Assembly (NCBI GenBank): GCA_963573385.1
Contig: CAUYLG010013649.1
Coordinates: forward strand, 1 to 64,000
Direction of reading: 5' to 3'
Length of the DNA: 64,000 bases
From: Cacajao melanocephalus
Lineage: Eukaryota > Chordata > Mammalia > Primates > Pitheciidae
How positions within the stretch are numbered: the stretch's first letter is position 1; each line of letters starts with the position of its first letter. A model generated the notes under the pieces. It was not told where the DNA came from and did no database searches. It saw only the letters and a list, made by a program, of their open reading frames with translations. A program made the position numbers and the translations under genes. Shown piece by piece: positions 62,675-64,000 of this stretch.

Positions 62675-63310
62675 ACTGGTTCTAGTGCCATGTAACAAAT
62701 TGCCACAATCTTGGAAGCTTAAAGTAACACGTATTTGTTATCTCTTAGTTTCTGTGGATGAGAAGTCTGGGCATAGCTTAATTGGATTCTCTGCTTAGGG
62801 TCTCAAAAGACAGCAGTCAAGGCGCCAAGCATAGTTGCAATTTCATCTGAAGCTCACGGTTCTCTTTCAGGCATATTGAGGTTGTTAGTGGAATTTAGCT
62901 TCCTGCAACTTTAGGTTCGAGGTCCCTATTTTCTTGGGAGATGTTGGCAAAGCATTTCTCTCAGCTTCTAGAGACTGCCCTCAGGTCCTAGTTATATGGC
63001 CATCTCAAAATGGAGTTTACTTTTCCAAAGCCAGCAGGAGAATTTCTCTCCAGTCTACTGCTGCTGCCGCTACCATTACTACTATCTACTACCACTACTA
63101 CTATAACTATTACTGCTATATATTATGATATAATATAATATAATCATAGGAGAAATGGTTCTATCCCCTTTGCCACATAACATAATCAAAGGAGTGCCAC
63201 CTCATTGTATTCACAGGTCCTACCCACATTCACAGAGAGGATATAATACAGGGCATGTACACCAGGACACAGAAATCTTGGGAGCCATCTTGAAATTCTG
63301 CCAACCATGG
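62675..63310 (-). repeat. MaLR LTR (MLT1-like), antisense
   Basis: Read on the minus strand it starts 'tggttggcagaatttcaaga' and ends 'gtggcaatttgttacatggc', as in MLT1-type LTRs. A triplet microsatellite expands its middle. No coding sequence. Confidence 0.55.
63057..63146 (+). repeat. imperfect triplet microsatellite (CTG/ACT/TAC)
   Basis: CTGCTGCTGCCGCTACC followed by ACT/TAC units, then TATAA units. Confidence 0.8.
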
Positions 63311-63637
63311 CTTCTGAATAGGCAATTACTCCAAAAGATGGTCACTATAGTTGTTGCTTTCTCAAAGCATTGAGGCATTCTTCTTAAACTGATGGTCCAC
63401 CTTTTTCTCTTTGACTTTCTTTTAAGAATGACATAGTTGATGGGATGCGTGTGAATATCCATGACCATTCAGTTCTCACATACCCCAAATATTCTCTAAG
63501 AATATTTTGTCACACAGATTTCTCTTGACAATTTAAAATAAATGTGCTGAAAGAAATGACAAGAAATTATTAAACATTGTTTACTTAGTACATGTTATGA
63601 TTTGACAATCTTAGAAATTCACTCCATTAAAAAATGT

Positions 63638-63679
63638 GAATACACGCACACACACACACACACACATACGCACACACAT
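63638..63679 (+). repeat. (CA)n microsatellite
   Basis: About 18 CA units interrupted by TACG. Confidence 0.9.
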
Positions 63680-64000
63680 TACAACTCTCCTACAACTTAA
63701 ATGCTCTTTTCATTCTGTAGAAATCATTAATAGGAAATTTTTGCTAGCTGGTGTTTCAGAGTCCTTTATAAATTAATTATAATATTTACTAGCCGTGAGG
63801 GAGCGGAGAAGTCTAATTAGGTCAAAGAGGCTGGCCCTGCTGGGGACTGAGGGCAAAAGCATATATACCGTGTTAGTCGCAAATCTCCCTCAGTTCTTCC
63901 TTGAGCACATATGTTTAAATAAAAAACTGGAACAATACAAAGACTACATATAAAGCTATGAGAACAATTATATCACAAGTAGAATAAAAGCAGGTTGAAA

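Overview
The window is primate nuclear DNA. Alu elements of several ages (including an AluY-like copy), L1PA-type tails, and MIR, L2, MaLR and Tigger relics fill the non-coding space. Spliced vertebrate genes interrupt it. Two loci can be identified from their coding sequence: PTGER3 (prostaglandin E2 receptor EP3) and ZRANB2 (zinc-finger splicing factor) with the intronic microRNA gene mir-186. In human these lie side by side on chromosome 1p31.1. Several PTGER3 residues and one ZRANB2 residue differ from the human proteins as I remember them, so a non-human primate is more likely than human. No bacterial-type system, CRISPR array or rRNA/tRNA gene was seen.

Layout. 1-20181: PTGER3 intron 1 (minus strand), repeats and unassigned sequence. 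20182-about 21305: PTGER3 exon 1 with the start codon at 21078, inside a CpG-rich promoter region that ends near 21660. About 21660-38760: intergenic, with MIR, Alu, MaLR, L1M and Tigger relics and a local direct duplication at 34.8 and 35.6 kb. About 38785-56530: ZRANB2 (minus strand), ten coding exons, 330 codons, complete from ATG (56432) to TAA (40510). mir-186 sits in intron 8. About 56.4-56.85 kb: CpG-rich ZRANB2 promoter with an inverted pair of ETS-type sites. 57-64 kb: upstream intergenic sequence with an LTR-like stretch, a Tigger element, L1M remains and a MaLR LTR.

The two genes are transcribed in the same direction and share no obvious pathway. PTGER3 encodes a Gi-coupled PGE2 receptor; only its first coding exon, through transmembrane segment 6, is here. 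ZRANB2 encodes a nuclear RNA-binding protein that recognises 5' splice-site-like AGGUAA and regulates alternative splicing; miR-186 is made from its primary transcript. In human, antisense lncRNAs (ZRANB2-AS1, ZRANB2-AS2) are annotated around ZRANB2, but I could not define their exons from sequence.

Nothing here is clearly a new biological system. The best leads are: an optimal-context upstream ORF whose stop overlaps the EP3 start codon; weak splice sites around ZRANB2 exon 9 together with AGGUAA at two of its own donors; a decayed CR1/L3-like reverse transcriptase in ZRANB2 intron 9; the local duplication; and an LTR-like TATA-bearing stretch upstream of ZRANB2.
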